From the NCBI RefSeq assembly GCF_049943955.1, contig NZ_JBNFTW010000001.1:496001-560000 (forward strand): a stretch of 64,000 bases of DNA. The letters run 5' to 3'. Position 1 is the first letter of the stretch; the number at the start of each line of letters is the position of its first letter. The notes beneath the pieces were generated by a model, which made no database searches, was not told where the DNA came from, and saw only the letters and a list, made by a program, of their open reading frames with translations. Made by a program: the position numbers and the translations under genes. Source of the DNA: Desulfosporosinus sp049943955. Lineage in GTDB: Bacteria > Bacillota > Desulfitobacteriia > Desulfitobacteriales > Desulfitobacteriaceae. Below are positions 7,922 through 16,145 of this stretch, piece after piece.

Positions 7922-8695
7922 TTGGCATTAAATAAAGTTGAAATCTGTGGCGTGAACACCTCGAAGCTACCTGTATTATCCAGTGCAAAAATGAAAGAGC
8001 TGTTTGTGATTTATCAAGCCGGAGATCGCAGTGCCCGTGAAAAATTAATCCACGGGAATCTTCGTCTTGTACTCAGCGTAATTCAGAGATTTACAAATCG
8101 AGGCGAGTATGTTGACGACTTATTTCAGGTTGGATGCATTGGATTGATGAAAGCGATTGACAACTTTGATCTTAGCCAAAACGTAAAGTTTTCAACTTAC
8201 GCTGTGCCGATGATCATTGGAGAAATTCGCCGGTACTTAAGGGACAATAATCCCATTAGGGTAAGCCGATCACTTAGAGACATTGCTTATAAAGCCTTAC
8301 AAGTAAGAGATCAATTAGTTTGTGAGTGCTCGCGTGAACCAACAGTTGCGGAGATCGCCACTAAGCTGTCCCTGCCGCGTGAAGATGTTATTTTTGCTTT
8401 GGATGCCATTCAGGAACCGATTTCTTTGTTTGAGCCGATTTATCATGACGGCGGTGACCCTATTTTTGTTATGGACCAAATCGGAGATGATAAACAGACG
8501 GACAATGGATGGGTAGAGGGGCTTGCAGTCCGCGAGGCCCTTAGGCGTTTAAGTGAACGGGAAAAGCTGATTTTATCGCTAAGGTTTTTTAATGGCAAGA
8601 CACAGATGGAAGTCGCCGATGAGATAGGGATATCCCAGGCCCAAGTATCCCGCTTAGAAAAGGCGGCTATGCAGCATATGCGCAAATACGTTTAA
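7922..8695 (+). CDS. sigG: RNA polymerase sporulation sigma factor SigG
   Basis: SigG controls late forespore genes. The 257-residue protein carries the SigG-specific N-terminus NKVEICGVNTSKLPVL, which in B. subtilis takes part in interactions with CsfB and SpoIIAB. Region 2 (NLRLVLSVIQRF, VGCIGLMKAIDNFD), region 3 and region 4 (EVADEIGISQAQVSRLEK) follow. The start is TTG 7922, set by GGGGAGGTG about 6-7 bases upstream. The 57-base gap from sigE shows no clear terminator, so read-through from the sigE promoter is likely in addition to any own promoter. Confidence 0.97.
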   Translation: MALNKVEICGVNTSKLPVLSSAKMKELFVIYQAGDRSAREKLIHGNLRLVLSVIQRFTNRGEYVDDLFQVGCIGLMKAIDNFDLSQNVKFSTYAVPMIIGEIRRYLRDNNPIRVSRSLRDIAYKALQVRDQLVCECSREPTVAEIATKLSLPREDVIFALDAIQEPISLFEPIYHDGGDPIFVMDQIGDDKQTDNGWVEGLAVREALRRLSEREKLILSLRFFNGKTQMEVADEIGISQAQVSRLEKAAMQHMRKYV

Positions 8696-8869
8696 GAGCT
8701 TCGCAAGATCAAGGAAGGTCATCCCAATTGCACTCTTTACAGCCACCGCAGCCAAATTTACTTACTGCAACATAGTAACTTTAAAAAATATTAAAAGCGA
8801 AGGCTATTTAAAGACCATCCCACATATAATGATATATGACAGTTGAGCCTCATCAGGGGGGATTAATCT

Positions 8870-9148
8870 ATGAGAATCTCAGATTTGCGCTTATTGGATA
8901 TTGTCAATATCAAGGATGGCCGAAGGTTAGGCCCAATTAAAGATCTCGATTTGGATCTAGAGAAGGGTATTGTTAAAGGAATGGTGGTACCAGGGCCTGC
9001 AAGAAGTAGTTGGGGACTTTTTGGCGGCGGAAAAGCTGAGGATTTTATAATTCCTTGGGAACGGGTTAAGAAAATTGGAGTGGATGTTATTTTAGTTGAT
9101 GCCCATGATCTGCCTGAATACCATCCGGAGAATGATGACCATCGCTAA
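8870..9148 (+). CDS. YlmC/YmxH-family PRC-barrel sporulation protein
   Basis: This 92-residue protein has the PRC-barrel pattern of the YlmC/YmxH family: MRISDLRLLDIVNIKDGRRLG, then FIIPWERVKKIGVDVILV. Its role is unknown; the genes are linked to sporulation in Bacillus. CAGGGGGGATT precedes ATG 8870. CATATAAT at about 8822 resembles the -10 of sigma-E-type promoters, but the -35 side is poor. It follows sigG, as in related genomes, and ends in its own terminator. Confidence 0.85.
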   Translation: MRISDLRLLDIVNIKDGRRLGPIKDLDLDLEKGIVKGMVVPGPARSSWGLFGGGKAEDFIIPWERVKKIGVDVILVDAHDLPEYHPENDDHR

Positions 9149-9170
9149 GAGTACTTAAGTTGAATCAATA

Positions 9171-9220
9171 GGCATAAGTCATAGTTCTTAATCTAAGAAC
9201 ATGTGCTTATGCTTTTATTT
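9171..9220 (+). terminator. Rho-independent terminator after the YlmC/YmxH gene
   Basis: GGCATAAG (9171-9178) pairs with CTTATGC(T) (9206-9213), with an inner stem TTCTTA/TAAGAA, and TTTTATTT follows. Confidence 0.85.
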
Positions 9221-9261
9221 ATGTTTGTTCCGCAAAGGACAGGTTTTATCTACATATTATC

Positions 9262-9432
9262 CGGATATTCGCCAATGTTTTTCTAGTACTAGTCGAAATA
9301 GGACTAATAGCAGGTTTGTTCTTATGGTTATTAAATGATATATTAAAAAAGAAATTAAAGGAGTCAGAGAATGAACTGGAACTGGCAAAGAAAAGGAGAA
9401 TTTACCGTTCTAACAATTTCAAAGTGGCTTGA
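9262..9432 (+). other. Possible short membrane-peptide reading frame without a standard start
   Basis: This frame reads VFLVLVEIGLIAGLFLWLL, a convincing single membrane helix, then a charged tail with ILKKKLKESENE. No ATG, GTG or TTG lies before the helix in frame. ATG at 9275 is one base out of frame and would give MFF joined to the helix if one base were gained. The 3' end overlaps pgeF by about 60 bases. It may be a decayed or frameshifted small gene, or chance. Confidence 0.25.
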
Positions 9433-10180
9433 AGAAGGAATTGATATAGGCTTCTCGACGCGCAAGGGAGGTGTTAGTCACTCCCCCTATGACAGTTTAA
9501 ATTTAGGACTTCATGTTGGGGATGAAGCTGGGGAGGTTTTGGAGAATCGTTCGCGTTGGCTTAGTCTGTGGGACGCCTCCTGGTCGGGAGCTGTCGTGGG
9601 AGAACAAATTCATGGAGCAAAGGTTGTATGGGTTGATGAGGAAGATGGCGGCCGAGGTCTTCGTGATCAAGAAACTGTTATCCCAGGTGTCGATGGTCTT
9701 GCTACAAAGAGTTCCGTTGGTCTCATGACATTTTATGCAGATTGTGTTCCTCTTTATTTCTATTATCCTGATCTTAAGGCGGTTGGCATCGCTCATGCGG
9801 GTTGGAAGGGAACCATGCAGAAAATTGGCCGCAGAGCCTTAGAGTGTTTTGAAGAAGCCGGAGGCTGTACGGAAAAGGCTTGGGCTGCCATCGGACCTAG
9901 TATCGGCCCCTGCTGCTACGTTGTCGATGAACGTGTTGCTAGCCAATTTCGCGCCAACTACGCAGAAACTCCCTTTTTGCGTCCGATCTCTGAAGGACAG
10001 TACCAGCTTGATCTGTGGGAAGCTAATAGGACTACATTGTTAGAAAAAGGTGTTTGCCCGGATAATATTGCAGTGGCGGCCCTTTGCACAAAAGATAACC
10101 CGGAATGGTTTTTTTCTCATCGTCGTGATGGTGCTCGAACAGGACGAATGGCAGGGTGGATTAGAATTGGGGGGATTTAA
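9371..10180 (+). CDS. pgeF: Peptidoglycan editing factor/purine nucleoside phosphorylase family protein PgeF (YlmD)
   Basis: This 269-residue member of the DUF152/YfiH laccase-fold family shows the metal-site motifs FYADCVPLYFY, AHAGWKGT and GPSIGPCCYVV. Family members act as purine nucleoside phosphorylase/adenosine deaminase-like enzymes; E. coli PgeF prevents L-Ser misincorporation in murein. AAAGGAG lies 7 bases before ATG 9371. The next gene, a response regulator, starts at the base after its stop codon, so they share a transcript. Confidence 0.9.
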   Translation: MNWNWQRKGEFTVLTISKWLEEGIDIGFSTRKGGVSHSPYDSLNLGLHVGDEAGEVLENRSRWLSLWDASWSGAVVGEQIHGAKVVWVDEEDGGRGLRDQETVIPGVDGLATKSSVGLMTFYADCVPLYFYYPDLKAVGIAHAGWKGTMQKIGRRALECFEEAGGCTEKAWAAIGPSIGPCCYVVDERVASQFRANYAETPFLRPISEGQYQLDLWEANRTTLLEKGVCPDNIAVAALCTKDNPEWFFSHRRDGARTGRMAGWIRIGGI

Positions 10181-10867
10181 GTGGCAACAATATTGGTTGT
10201 GGATGATGAGGAACCCATTCAAGAACTGCTTAGATTCAATTTGGAAAAAGAAGGATATCAGGTTCGGGTGGCAAAAGATGGTCCGGAAGCCTTAGCGTCT
10301 ATTGAAAAGGAACAGCCGGATTTGCTTGTTCTTGATGTCATGCTGCCAGGAATGGACGGCTTAGAGGTCTGCCGCAGACTTCGTTTAAATACAAAGTTTC
10401 AGCAGATACCAATTATTATGTTAACGGCGAAAGGTGAAGAGATCGATAAGGTTCTGGGTTTGGAGCTTGGGGCAGATGATTATATGACAAAGCCTTTTAG
10501 TCCCCGGGAACTACTGGCGAGAATCAAAGCTCGTTTGCGCCGCTTAAACATCCCGGAAGATACGGAAGCCATGATTGTGCGAGGAGAGCTGCGTATTGAC
10601 ATTAACGGTTTCCGTGTTCTCATCCGAGGTGAAGAAGTTGAGCTAACGCCAAAGGAATTTGAGCTTTTACGTGTTTTTGCTGCCCATCCTGGTAAAGTGT
10701 ATTCCAGAGATGAACTTCTGGAACGCATTTGGGGCTATGAGTATCATGGAGATACCCGTACTGTTGATGTCCATGTGCGGCATTTGCGGCTAAAAATTGA
10801 GCGTGATCCCTCGAATCCGGAGTACATTGAAACTCTGCGCGGAATCGGCTACCGTTTTAAAGGGTAA
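10181..10867 (+). CDS. OmpR/PhoP-family response regulator
   Basis: This 228-residue cytoplasmic regulator has a receiver domain (acidic DDEE near the N-terminus, phospho-acceptor Asp in LLVLDVMLPGMDGL at about residue 53, Lys in DDYMTKPFSPREL) and a C-terminal winged-helix DNA-binding domain (VELTPKEFELLRV to VDVHVRHLRLKIE). The start is GTG, directly after pgeF. Its cognate kinase follows after 4 bases. The pair resembles PhoP/PhoR, but targets cannot be read from the sequence. Confidence 0.95.
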   Translation: MATILVVDDEEPIQELLRFNLEKEGYQVRVAKDGPEALASIEKEQPDLLVLDVMLPGMDGLEVCRRLRLNTKFQQIPIIMLTAKGEEIDKVLGLELGADDYMTKPFSPRELLARIKARLRRLNIPEDTEAMIVRGELRIDINGFRVLIRGEEVELTPKEFELLRVFAAHPGKVYSRDELLERIWGYEYHGDTRTVDVHVRHLRLKIERDPSNPEYIETLRGIGYRFKG

Positions 10868-10871
10868 GAAT

Positions 10872-12242
10872 ATGAGCATAAAATGGCGCTTAACGGGACT
10901 GTACATTGTTATGACGGCCTTGTCCTTGCTTTTGTTTTGGGTTGGTGAGAGCGTAAAATTAAAAGCGATAGGACAGCAAATAGACATTGAAGTCGTGATC
11001 CTGGCGATCTGCTTTCCGGCGGGGGCTGTTTATGTTTATGCCGGCTATTTAGCTAAGCGATTGGAAAAACTCCATCTGGCCACTCAACGTATTGCGAGAG
11101 GCAACTTTGAACGAATTGATTTTGCAGATTCTACGGATGAAATCGGGGAATTTACGGCTGAACTGAATAGTCTTTCGAGGCATGTGGAGATGATTGTCCA
11201 AAGCGGAACTCAAGAGGCTCACAAGATGGAGGCAATATTAGCAGGAATGCAAGAAGGCGTTGTCTCAGTTGATCATGTGGGCAGGGTTGTTTTAGTTAAC
11301 GCAGCAGCAAATCGAATTTTTGGACGCCAGGATACGGAACGCAAGTTAAAATATTTGCTGGAGCTGACCTATGATTCAGAACTGGAACATTTAATTCACA
11401 ATGTACTTTCTGGAGAACCGAGTGCGACCAGGGAAACCCACTTTGGTCAAAAGACCATCCAAAGTCAAGTAAACCCGATTTTAAATGAACTTGGTCAGCC
11501 GCGAGGGGCTGTGATTGTCATGCATGATGTTACTGAACTTCGTCGTTTAGAACAAATGCGCACGGAATTTGTTGCTAATGTATCCCATGAGTTGAGAACT
11601 CCCTTAACATCCATTAAAGGGTTTGTGGAAACATTGTTGGATGGTGCGGCGGATGTCCCTTCGTTACGCGAGCGTTTCTTAAAAATTATTCAGGCTGAGA
11701 CCTTGCGCCTGCAGCGCTTAATTGAAGATCTTTTAACGTTAGCTCATTTTGAAGGACGGGAGAACAAGGGAGGACTCGTCTCCGGCAAAATAAGTTATCT
11801 CCAGCAAGCCTATAAAAAGATTCAGCCGGTTATACTTAGTTTCGCTCAAGTCAAAAATATTGAGGTTGAAGTCAATCTCCCGGAGGATTTACCGCCTCTT
11901 TCCATAGGTGAAGATTTATTAAGCCAACTTCTCTTAAACCTTTTAGAGAATGCTGTGAAATATACAACTGAAGGAAGAGTATGGCTGAATGCGCAAGTTT
12001 TTCAAGAGTATCTTCGCTTGGAGTTTGGTGATACCGGTTGTGGTATTCCAGAAGAAATGCTGCCAAGAATTTTTGAGCGTTTTTACCGTGTGGACAAAGC
12101 TCGATCCCGAGAACAAGGAGGGACAGGCTTGGGTCTAAGTATTGTAAAGCATATGGTCGAAGGAGTGGGTGGAACTATTGATGTTACATCCCAGCTTGGT
12201 GTCGGAACTGTTTTTACCTGTGATTTACCTCGAGCCAGGTAG
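10872..12242 (+). CDS. PhoR-like sensor histidine kinase
   Basis: This membrane kinase has about 456 residues. Two membrane helices (about residues 8-24 and 41-60) are separated by only about 15 residues, so there is almost no external sensor domain. A HAMP linker (LAKRLEKLHLATQRIARGNF), a PAS domain (about 120-220), HisKA (FVANVSHELRTPLTSIKGF, phospho-His in the HELRTP motif) and HATPase (N box NLLENAVKYT, DTGCGIP, GGTGLGLSIVKH) follow. I chose ATG 10872, just after the regulator; the earlier in-frame start at 10797 would overlap the regulator gene. Signal input is probably within the membrane or cytoplasm. Confidence 0.95.
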   Translation: MSIKWRLTGLYIVMTALSLLLFWVGESVKLKAIGQQIDIEVVILAICFPAGAVYVYAGYLAKRLEKLHLATQRIARGNFERIDFADSTDEIGEFTAELNSLSRHVEMIVQSGTQEAHKMEAILAGMQEGVVSVDHVGRVVLVNAAANRIFGRQDTERKLKYLLELTYDSELEHLIHNVLSGEPSATRETHFGQKTIQSQVNPILNELGQPRGAVIVMHDVTELRRLEQMRTEFVANVSHELRTPLTSIKGFVETLLDGAADVPSLRERFLKIIQAETLRLQRLIEDLLTLAHFEGRENKGGLVSGKISYLQQAYKKIQPVILSFAQVKNIEVEVNLPEDLPPLSIGEDLLSQLLLNLLENAVKYTTEGRVWLNAQVFQEYLRLEFGDTGCGIPEEMLPRIFERFYRVDKARSREQGGTGLGLSIVKHMVEGVGGTIDVTSQLGVGTVFTCDLPRAR

Positions 12243-12301
12243 TGCATCCTGACATCCTATGTATCAAACATCAAAAAAGAGACGGGTTCTGGGAGGGGTC
12301 C

Positions 12302-13228
12302 ATGGAGAAAAAAAAGCGAAAAAAAAGAAATCCATATGGGCTTTGGATCATCGTATTCTTAATCTTATTTGGGGGAGCTTTTTGCTACTATCGAGAGAAT
12401 TTTTCCGCTGGGAATATAACCTTCACAGCAGCTCAGCCGGGGATCATTACTCATGAACGAAAGGTTTCTGCTGTTTTTGCGAATCAGGAGCAGCCTGTCA
12501 AAGCTCCCAATTCAGGAACAATACAGTTTGTCGGCAAAGATGGCCAGCGTTTTAGACGAGGCGAAACGTTGGCAGCAGTGCAGCAAAATGGAGCTGCTCC
12601 CGGAAGTAATCAGAGTTCGCTAAGCGGCACTGTGGTAACAGCTGATATGGGAGGGCTATTCTTTCATCAAAGCGATGGTTTAGAAACAATTATTACCAGC
12701 GAGAACATAATGTCTATGGATTTAGAAAAATTAGTTGCTCAAACTTCCCAGGTTAAAGTCCCTGGTCAGACGGTTCAGGCGGGAGAGATTGTGGGTAAAA
12801 TCGTGAATAATCTTTCGCCGACGCTGGCTTTCCTCCAATTGTCAAGTATTGATGATATCACTGGAAAAACCATCCGTTTAACAGCAGGAAATCAAACGAT
12901 GGATGCTCAGATTATGCGTAAATCTGAAAAACCTATGGGTATAATCGTTCAGTTTCCTCATTACGTTGATGGGTCAGCAACTGAAAGACACCAAGAAATA
13001 ACTTGGATCTATGCGCCCCAGACCAGTGGTGTTCTAATACCTGCAAGCGCTCTTTGGACACAGGGAGAGGAACAAGGTGTCTTTATTTCGACAGAAGGGG
13101 TAATCCATTTTAAAAAAGTCAAAGTACTTGATAAAAATGATCAACAAGCTTGTGTAGACAATTTACCGGTAGGGATACCTGTAGTAACGAACCCGCGAAA
13201 TGGGCTTGAGGGGCTAATTGCAAGGTAA
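12302..13228 (+). CDS. HlyD-like membrane-anchored adaptor protein
   Basis: A lysine/arginine-rich N-terminus (MEKKKRKKRNPYG) is followed by one membrane helix (about residues 14-32) and an external domain with a biotinyl/lipoyl-like barrel split (VKAPNSGTIQFVGKDGQRFRRGE, then LSGTVVTADMGG and VKVPGQTVQAGEIVGKIV). This is the layout of HlyD/membrane-fusion adaptors, but no transporter gene is adjacent. ATG 12302 follows GGGAGGGG; a GTG at 12242 that would overlap the kinase stop is less likely. About 308 residues. Function unknown; its place before yggS suggests a link to the division cluster. Confidence 0.75.
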   Translation: MEKKKRKKRNPYGLWIIVFLILFGGAFCYYRENFSAGNITFTAAQPGIITHERKVSAVFANQEQPVKAPNSGTIQFVGKDGQRFRRGETLAAVQQNGAAPGSNQSSLSGTVVTADMGGLFFHQSDGLETIITSENIMSMDLEKLVAQTSQVKVPGQTVQAGEIVGKIVNNLSPTLAFLQLSSIDDITGKTIRLTAGNQTMDAQIMRKSEKPMGIIVQFPHYVDGSATERHQEITWIYAPQTSGVLIPASALWTQGEEQGVFISTEGVIHFKKVKVLDKNDQQACVDNLPVGIPVVTNPRNGLEGLIAR

Positions 13229-13306
13229 AAAATATCAAGCTTCAGACTTTCGTAGCAGGAAACGGAGGAAAAGCGTAGAATTCTTTGCGAAGGGGATATT
13301 CAGGAA

Positions 13307-14002
13307 ATGGAAGATTTGGGTATTCAACAACGTTTAATAGAAGTTCGTCAGCGAATTCTTCGGGCTGTTGAGCGGAGCAATAGAAATTGTGCCGCAGTAA
13401 AATTGTTGGCGGTTTCCAAGACTCAGCCTATTCCAAAAATTCAGGAGGCTTATCAGGTTGGGCAGCGAGCTTTCGCGGAAAACCGAATCCAAGAATGGCA
13501 GGAGAAGGTTCCGTATATGCCGAATGATTGTGAATGGCATATTGTGGGAAGACTGCAGACTAATAAGATTAAATATTTGAATGACAAGGTTGCTCTCATT
13601 CATTCCTTGGATCGCCTTTCACTTTTAGAAGCCTTAAATGAACAGGGAAGACGACAAGGTTTGATCTGGGCAGCATTGGTCCAAGTCAATATTGCTCGAG
13701 ATCCTGCTAAAGCCGGGTTAGCGCCTGAAGAAGTTCCGGATTTTTTAAACTCTATAAAGGATTATCCTTATGTCAATGTCCGGGGTTTGATGACGATCGG
13801 AGCTCTGGAGGCAAGCTTGCAAGAAACTCGGGAATTCTTCCGCCAACTGAGAAATCTCCGTGATTCTTTGCAATCTCAAAGCTGGCCAGGTGTTGATTTG
13901 CTGGACCTTTCAATGGGGATGAGCCGAGACTTTGAATTGGCCATTGAAGAAGGAGCCACTCTTGTTCGAGTGGGACGACAGATTTTTGGCGAACGCGGAT
14001 AG
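13307..14002 (+). CDS. ylmE: YggS/YlmE-family pyridoxal phosphate homeostasis protein
   Basis: This 231-residue protein is a single-domain alanine-racemase-fold PLP carrier. It has the PLP-lysine motif LLAVSKTQPI (Lys in AVSKT), FAENRIQEWQEK, WHIVGRLQTNK and SMGMSRDFELAI. The family keeps PLP and amino acid pools balanced. It stands before sepF, as in many Firmicutes and actinobacteria. Confidence 0.93.
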   Translation: MEDLGIQQRLIEVRQRILRAVERSNRNCAAVKLLAVSKTQPIPKIQEAYQVGQRAFAENRIQEWQEKVPYMPNDCEWHIVGRLQTNKIKYLNDKVALIHSLDRLSLLEALNEQGRRQGLIWAALVQVNIARDPAKAGLAPEEVPDFLNSIKDYPYVNVRGLMTIGALEASLQETREFFRQLRNLRDSLQSQSWPGVDLLDLSMGMSRDFELAIEEGATLVRVGRQIFGERG

Positions 14003-14067
14003 CCAGTAGGTTAAGTTAGGTAGTATTTAGCTCCACGTAAAGAGATATCTGAAAGGGAGGGCCAGGT

Positions 14068-14505
14068 ATGGCAAAATTGATTGATAAGATGATTGGGATT
14101 ATGGGATTTGCGGATGATGAACAGGAAGACGAGGTTTTTGAAGAACAGGAAAAAGAGAAAATTGACCAAGAAGAAGTACGTACCAGCAGAAAAAATGCTC
14201 CCGTTGTTAGTATTCATACGCAAAAACAAATGCGAGTGGTCGTTTTGGAACCGAATACTTTTGAAGATGCCCAAAATATCGCTGATCAGCTGAAATCCCG
14301 ACGGCCGGTTATTGTCAATCTGGAGAATGCCGAGAAGGTTTTAGCAAAACGGATTGTTGATTTTATTAGCGGGACAACCTATGCTCTAAATGGCAATATG
14401 CAGAAGGTTGGCAGCGGGATTTTCCTGTTTGTTCCCAATAATGTCGATATTTCTGGGGAAATGCGAGATGAGCTAAAAGTTAAAGGTCTGTTTTGGTCAA
14501 AATAG
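14068..14505 (+). CDS. sepF: Cell division protein SepF
   Basis: This 145-residue protein starts with a membrane-binding amphipathic helix (MAKLIDKMIGIMGF), then an acidic linker, then the DUF552/SepF core (VVVLEPNTFEDAQNIADQL, RPVIVNLENAE, RIVDFISGTTYALNG, IFLFVPNNVDISGE). SepF binds the FtsZ tail and anchors it to the membrane. With no ftsA seen beside ftsZ, SepF may be the main anchor in this organism. AAAGGGAGGG precedes ATG 14068. Confidence 0.95.
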   Translation: MAKLIDKMIGIMGFADDEQEDEVFEEQEKEKIDQEEVRTSRKNAPVVSIHTQKQMRVVVLEPNTFEDAQNIADQLKSRRPVIVNLENAEKVLAKRIVDFISGTTYALNGNMQKVGSGIFLFVPNNVDISGEMRDELKVKGLFWSK

Positions 14506-14518
14506 GAGGGATTATTAA

Positions 14519-14782
14519 TTGATTTCTCTAATTGCTCAGATTGTTGATAAAGTGATTACAATTCTGATTTTCGCCATAATTGTTCGAGCATTTCTCTCAT
14601 ATATTCCAAGATTAAAGCCAAACCCTCTAATCACGATCATATATGATATAACCGACCCTTTACTGAAACCGTTTCAGCGTTTTCAAATTAGTTCAGGGGG
14701 TATGGGGTTGGATTTTTCTCCTTTGATCGCTATTATCGTTTTAAACCTGATTCAGACATTGATTGGGAGGCTTTTCTATTAG
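14519..14782 (+). CDS. ylmG: YggT/YlmG-family membrane protein
   Basis: This 87-residue protein has two membrane helices (about 4-26 and 62-86) around the family motif IPRLKPNPLITIIYDITDPLLKPFQRF. The start is TTG 14519, set by TAGGAGGG 9 bases upstream. Its stop codon is directly followed by the ATG of ylmH. Homologues are linked to division and nucleoid or plastid distribution; the molecular role is not known. Confidence 0.92.
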   Translation: MISLIAQIVDKVITILIFAIIVRAFLSYIPRLKPNPLITIIYDITDPLLKPFQRFQISSGGMGLDFSPLIAIIVLNLIQTLIGRLFY

Positions 14783-15580
14783 ATGAAACCTTCTATAGAT
14801 CGCAGTGCGCTTGGGTTTTGGAACGAAAAAGACCAACGGTTGACGGCTGCTCATCTTTTAGATCAACTCGATATAGTACTTCGTTATAATACTAAACAGG
14901 TCACTCCTTTTTTAAGTTTTGCCTTGCGGGATTGGACTGAAGGGATTCTCAGGAAAGAAGGGTTAGCTTATTTGCTGGAAGGCGGGTTTCCAGACGCAGA
15001 ACGTGTTCGTATCGTTATTGGCCCATGGGGAGAGGAACTAGATCCTGAGGATGCCAATCTGTCAATTCTCGAGGTTCTGCCTGCGAATCCTCAAGCTCGG
15101 CTCGAACACCGTCAAATTCTCGGATCTCTGTTGGGTTTGGGTATAGAGCGGGAGGTTTTGGGAGACATCCGTGCCGGTCAAGGGGAGTATTATATAGTGA
15201 CTTCGGCCGATATTGCTCCCTTTATAATCGATTATTGGCAATTAGCCGGACGGGAAAAAATTAAAGCAGCACTATGCAGCCAAAAGCCCAATATTTCGCC
15301 CGACGAGGGAGAGAAGAAACGGGTTACAGTAAGTTCATCACGCTTAGATGCTCTTCTTGCCCATTCCTTTGGTGTCTCGAGGGCCTTAGCACAGGAATGG
15401 ATTAACCAGGGTAAGGTACGGCGCGAAGGCCTGGTAGTCAACAAAGCGGAACTTAAGCTGCAGCCTGGAGAAACCATTTCCTGCCGGGGCTGCGGACGCA
15501 TTAAGCTATTGGAATGTACTCAGACCCGCAAGGAACGTACGGCTTGGCAGCTTATTCTTTATAAGTCACAACGCCAGTAG
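14783..15580 (+). CDS. ylmH: S4-domain RNA-binding protein YlmH
   Basis: This 265-residue protein has an N-terminal YlmH-type domain and a C-terminal S4 RNA-binding domain (about residues 185-245; SSSRLDALLAHSFGVSRALAQEWI, then GKVRREGLVVNKAEL). Bacillus YlmH is reported as a ribosome-rescue factor that binds stalled large subunits and promotes RqcH-independent tailing. An RqcH gene is also present in this window (46071-47918). Confidence 0.9.
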   Translation: MKPSIDRSALGFWNEKDQRLTAAHLLDQLDIVLRYNTKQVTPFLSFALRDWTEGILRKEGLAYLLEGGFPDAERVRIVIGPWGEELDPEDANLSILEVLPANPQARLEHRQILGSLLGLGIEREVLGDIRAGQGEYYIVTSADIAPFIIDYWQLAGREKIKAALCSQKPNISPDEGEKKRVTVSSSRLDALLAHSFGVSRALAQEWINQGKVRREGLVVNKAELKLQPGETISCRGCGRIKLLECTQTRKERTAWQLILYKSQRQ

Positions 15581-15592
15581 GAGGGAACAAAG

Positions 15593-16054
15593 ATGCAAAT
15601 GACTCCCCTTGATATACACAATAAGCAATTCAATAAAGGGATTCGAGGGTATCAATGCGGAGAGGTGGAAAAATTCCTGGATGCAGTGAGTCAGGAATTT
15701 GAATCCGCCTACACTGAAAACTTCGAGTTACGCGAAAAAGTGAAAGTTTTAGAATCTGAAATTAGTCATTTTCGTCAAATTGAGACTACATTGCAGCAAA
15801 CCCTGGTCTTAGCCCAGCAAACTGCGGAAGAAGTAAAGCAAGCTGCACGTCATGAGGCCGAACTTTTGCTGAAGGAGGCTGAACAGAATAAGTTAGCCAA
15901 AGTGTCTGAAGCTCAGGAAAAATGGGAAGAAATACAGGGAGAAATACAAGAATTATCTAGGAAACGTGATTTGATTCGAAGTCAACTCAAGTCCTTTTTG
16001 CTCTCCCATCTTGATTTAGAAACGATGCAAGAGCGAAATGAAGGTATAGCCTAA
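15593..16054 (+). CDS. divIVA: Cell division/polarity protein DivIVA
   Basis: The N-terminus MTPLDIHNKQFNKGIRGYQCGEV-EKFLD is the DivIVA lipid-binding domain, with the characteristic Phe-Lys-Arg crossing loop. Coiled coil fills the rest (about residues 30-140). At 153 residues it is of usual size. DivIVA marks negatively curved membrane at septa and poles. GTAGGAGGG precedes the start, 12 bases after ylmH. Confidence 0.93.
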   Translation: MQMTPLDIHNKQFNKGIRGYQCGEVEKFLDAVSQEFESAYTENFELREKVKVLESEISHFRQIETTLQQTLVLAQQTAEEVKQAARHEAELLLKEAEQNKLAKVSEAQEKWEEIQGEIQELSRKRDLIRSQLKSFLLSHLDLETMQERNEGIA

Positions 16055-16076
16055 AGGGTCAAGGCTACTGCAGTTG

Positions 16077-16106
16077 TTGCTAAGCTGTCTGCATTCGTGG
16101 TAAAAT
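16077..16106 (+). promoter_or_regulatory. Candidate sigma-A promoter before the unknown gene
   Basis: TTGCTA (16077-16082), an 18-base spacer and TAAAAT (16101-16106) resemble a vegetative promoter 40 bases before the start of the next gene. Confidence 0.45.
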
Positions 16107-16145
16107 GTTCTAAAAGAGAACTTGGAAAGAGAAGGATTGTCACCG

